A stretch of 64,000 nucleotides of DNA from DATARH01 sp963705325 (GTDB lineage Bacteria; Pseudomonadota; Alphaproteobacteria; ATCC43930; CGMCC-115725). Location: assembly GCA_963705325.1 (NCBI GenBank), contig OY970069.1, forward strand, positions 620,001-684,000, written 5' to 3'. The notes beneath the pieces were generated by a model. That model worked only from the letters and a program-made list of their open reading frames with translations, made no database searches and was not told the origin of the DNA. This document shows positions 62,029-64,000 of the stretch, piece after piece (the stretch's first letter is position 1; each line of letters starts with the position of its first letter). A program made the position numbers and the translations under genes.

Positions 62029-64000
62029 ATGGACCTCGTCTTCGCCGACGCGCCGCCGCCCGAGACGCCGCTGCGCGCCGCCATCGGCGAGGCCAACCGT
62101 CGCAGCGAGGACGACGCCGATGCGCTAATCCTCGCCGCCGCCAGGTTCCCGCCCGCCGCCAATAAGCGCATTCAGGCGACCGCGCGCCGCCTCGTCGCCG
62201 CGGTGCGCGCCAAGGGTCCGGCGCATGGCGGCATCGACGCCTTCCTTCACGAATACGCCCTGTCGTCGCCCGAAGGGGTGGCGCTGATGTGCCTCGCCGA
62301 GGCCCTCTTGCGCATCCCCGATAGGGGCACGATCGACCGGCTGATTCGCGACAAGATCGCCGCCGCCAACTGGCCGAATCATCTCGGCCATTCCGGCTCG
62401 GTCTTCGTCAACGCTTCGACCTGGGCGCTGATGCTGACCGGCCGAATGCTGCGCGACAATCCGAGTGAAAGCGAGTTCGCCCATGTCCTGCATCGCTTTG
62501 TCGCCCGCTCGGGCGAGCCGGTGGTGCGCCAGGCGGTGCTGGCGGCGATGCGCATCCTCGGCCGGCAGTTCGTTATGGGCCGCACCATCGGCGAGGCGCT
62601 GGACCGCGCCGAGAGCAGCGAGCACCACGGCTACCGGCACTCCTACGACATGCTTGGCGAAGCGGCGAAAACCGCGGCCGACGCTACGCGCTACCATGAC
62701 GCTTACGCCCAGGCGATCGCGGCCATCGGCGAGGCGACCCACGGCAGGCCGGTCGAGGAAGCGCCAGGCATCTCGGTCAAGCTGTCGGCGCTGCATCCGC
62801 GCTATGAGGTGGCGCAACGCGAGCGGGTGATGCGCGAGCAGCTGCCGCGCCTCGCCGACCTCGCCGCACGGGCGAAAGCAGCCGGCATTGGCCTCACCGT
62901 TGATGCCGAGGAGGCCGACCGGCTCGAACTCTCGCTCGACCTCGTCGAGGCGCTGGCGGGGATGCCGGGGCTCGCCGGCTGGGACGGGCTCGGCCTTGCG
63001 GTGCAGGCCTATCAGAAACGCGCGCCGGCCGTGCTCGACTGGCTCGCCGAGCTGGCGGCCGCGACAAAACGGCGGCTGATGGTGCGGCTGGTTAAGGGCG
63101 CCTATTGGGACAGCGAAGTGAAGCGGGCGCAGGAACGGGGCCTCGCGACCTACCCGGTCTACACGCGCAAGGTCGCCACCGACGTCTCCTATCTTGCCTG
63201 CGCCAAGCGGCTGTTCGCCGCCGGTAGTGCGACGTTCTACCCGCAATTCGCCACCCACAACGCCCATACCATCGCCGCGGTGCTGGAGCTGGCCGGCAAG
63301 CGACGAGCCAAGGGAACAGACTGGGAGTTTCAGCGGCTGCACGGCATGGGCGAGGCGCTTTACCAGGCGGTCGTCGGGCCGGAAAAACTGAACCGACCGT
63401 GCCGGGTTTACGCCCCGGTCGGCAGCCACGAGGATTTGCTCGCCTATCTGGTGCGTCGCCTCTTGGAGAACGGCGCCAATACCTCATTCGTCAACCGCAT
63501 CGTCGACCAGCGCCAGCCGATCGCGGCGATCATCGCCGACCCGGTCGCCGCGCTGAGCAAGCTGAAGCCGCGATCGCATCCGGACATCCCGCCGCCGCGC
63601 GACCTCTACCGCCCAGAGCGCGCCAACTCCACCGGGATCGATCTCGCCGACCGTCGCGCGCTCGCCGCTTTGCGCGGGGGGATGGCGGCGGGGTTGGCGC
63701 AGCCGGCGCTGGCGGCGCCGATTGTCTCGGGGCGAGACGTCGCCGGCAAGGCCGAGCCGGTTTTCGATCCGGCGGACCGGCGCCGCCAGATCGGCACTGT
63801 CGTCGCCGCCGACCCCGGGGCGGTCGAGGCGGCGCTCGCCGCCGCCGCCCGCGCTGCTTCGGATTGGGAGCGGACACCGGCAATCGAGCGCGCGGCGATC
63901 CTCGAACGCGCCGCCGATCTCTACGAGCGCGACCGCTACGCGCTGATGGCGCTGGTCATCCGCGAGGGCGGGCGGACGATCCCGGCGGCGCTGTCCGAGG
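62029..64000 (+). CDS. putA: Bifunctional proline dehydrogenase / P5C dehydrogenase PutA, partial
   Basis: Open from ATG 62029 to the window end, 657 codons seen. The proline dehydrogenase barrel includes ISVKLSALHPRYE near residue 244, VRLVKGAYWDSEVKRAQ, ATHNAHTIAAV and FQRLHGMGEALY, all FAD/proline-site motifs. The aldehyde dehydrogenase part begins near residue 585 (PVFDPADRRRQIG). The protein starts directly with the dehydrogenase arm domain, so it lacks the RHH DNA-binding domain of enterobacterial PutA and should be a non-regulatory enzyme. It converts proline to glutamate at the membrane using quinone and NAD. Confidence 0.93.
   Translation, partial: MDLVFADAPPPETPLRAAIGEANRRSEDDADALILAAARFPPAANKRIQATARRLVAAVRAKGPAHGGIDAFLHEYALSSPEGVALMCLAEALLRIPDRGTIDRLIRDKIAAANWPNHLGHSGSVFVNASTWALMLTGRMLRDNPSESEFAHVLHRFVARSGEPVVRQAVLAAMRILGRQFVMGRTIGEALDRAESSEHHGYRHSYDMLGEAAKTAADATRYHDAYAQAIAAIGEATHGRPVEEAPGISVKLSALHPRYEVAQRERVMREQLPRLADLAARAKAAGIGLTVDAEEADRLELSLDLVEALAGMPGLAGWDGLGLAVQAYQKRAPAVLDWLAELAAATKRRLMVRLVKGAYWDSEVKRAQERGLATYPVYTRKVATDVSYLACAKRLFAAGSATFYPQFATHNAHTIAAVLELAGKRRAKGTDWEFQRLHGMGEALYQAVVGPEKLNRPCRVYAPVGSHEDLLAYLVRRLLENGANTSFVNRIVDQRQPIAAIIADPVAALSKLKPRSHPDIPPPRDLYRPERANSTGIDLADRRALAALRGGMAAGLAQPALAAPIVSGRDVAGKAEPVFDPADRRRQIGTVVAADPGAVEAALAAAARAASDWERTPAIERAAILERAADLYERDRYALMALVIREGGRTIPAALSE

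Overview
The window is a high-GC stretch of chromosome from an alphaproteobacterium, probably a free-living Rhodospirillales/Rhizobiales-type lineage. No single marker fixes the genus. The evidence is an alphaproteobacterial LexA box (GAAC-N7-GAAC, the complement of GTTC-N7-GTTC) before an imuA-imuB-dnaE2 cassette, a J-domain/cobS/cobT cluster, a CIRCE-controlled groESL operon, a PmtA-type phospholipid methyltransferase and a DivK-like receiver. I see no phage, IS element, CRISPR array or integrase. The gene content is ordinary chromosome with a large catabolic component.

From 1 to 14.3 kb the genes are mostly oxidative catabolism. A leftward operon holds a zinc alcohol dehydrogenase and two acyl-CoA dehydrogenases, the last cut by the window edge. 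Then come a spermidine-synthase-like protein, a COG0523 (CobW-like) metal GTPase flanked by palindromic repeats, a DOPA-dioxygenase-family protein with an LLM flavin oxidoreductase, and two paralogous large amidohydrolases with near-identical promoters on either side of an orphan hybrid histidine kinase. A third amidohydrolase and a frameshifted EthD-like gene follow. From 14.3 to 36.7 kb the genes are mixed housekeeping and envelope functions: a Lon-related protease with a USP-like partner, a FecR-domain protein, a ketopantoate-reductase-family enzyme, MeaB, an Atm1-type ABC exporter, an MFS transporter, ApaG, FolE, a MetX-family hydrolase, a metallo-beta-lactamase-fold protein, a carboxyl-terminal protease, a maleylacetoacetate-isomerase-type GST, a DivK-like receiver, MepA, two further LLM oxidoreductases and an HtrA-like protein that has lost its catalytic triad.

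From 36.8 to 55.3 kb the core genes are groES-groEL, a J-domain protein with cobS-cobT, recR, an LVIVD-repeat protein, a peptide-type solute-binding protein, the SRP RNA followed by dnaX-ybaB, a divergent MarR/MATE pair with an inverted-repeat operator, a MaoC-like dehydratase, tRNA-Gly(CCC), a two-domain cold shock protein, a PmtA-like methyltransferase, an FMN reductase, an aminotransferase and pyrE.

The most interesting region is 55.3 to 62.0 kb. Two nearly identical LexA-box promoters drive, first, an unrecognised 241-residue protein carrying an RNxxxH (HEPN-RNase-like) motif and, second, the imuA-imuB-dnaE2 translesion mutasome. Both imuB and dnaE2 carry palindromic intergenic-type repeats inserted in frame in their coding sequence. 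The dnaE2 copy is exactly 144 bp (48 codons) and ends in perfect 11-bp inverted repeats. The window ends inside putA.

The chromosome is tightly packed: seven convergent gene pairs end within -4 to +9 bp of each other, three of them with overlapping stop codons.
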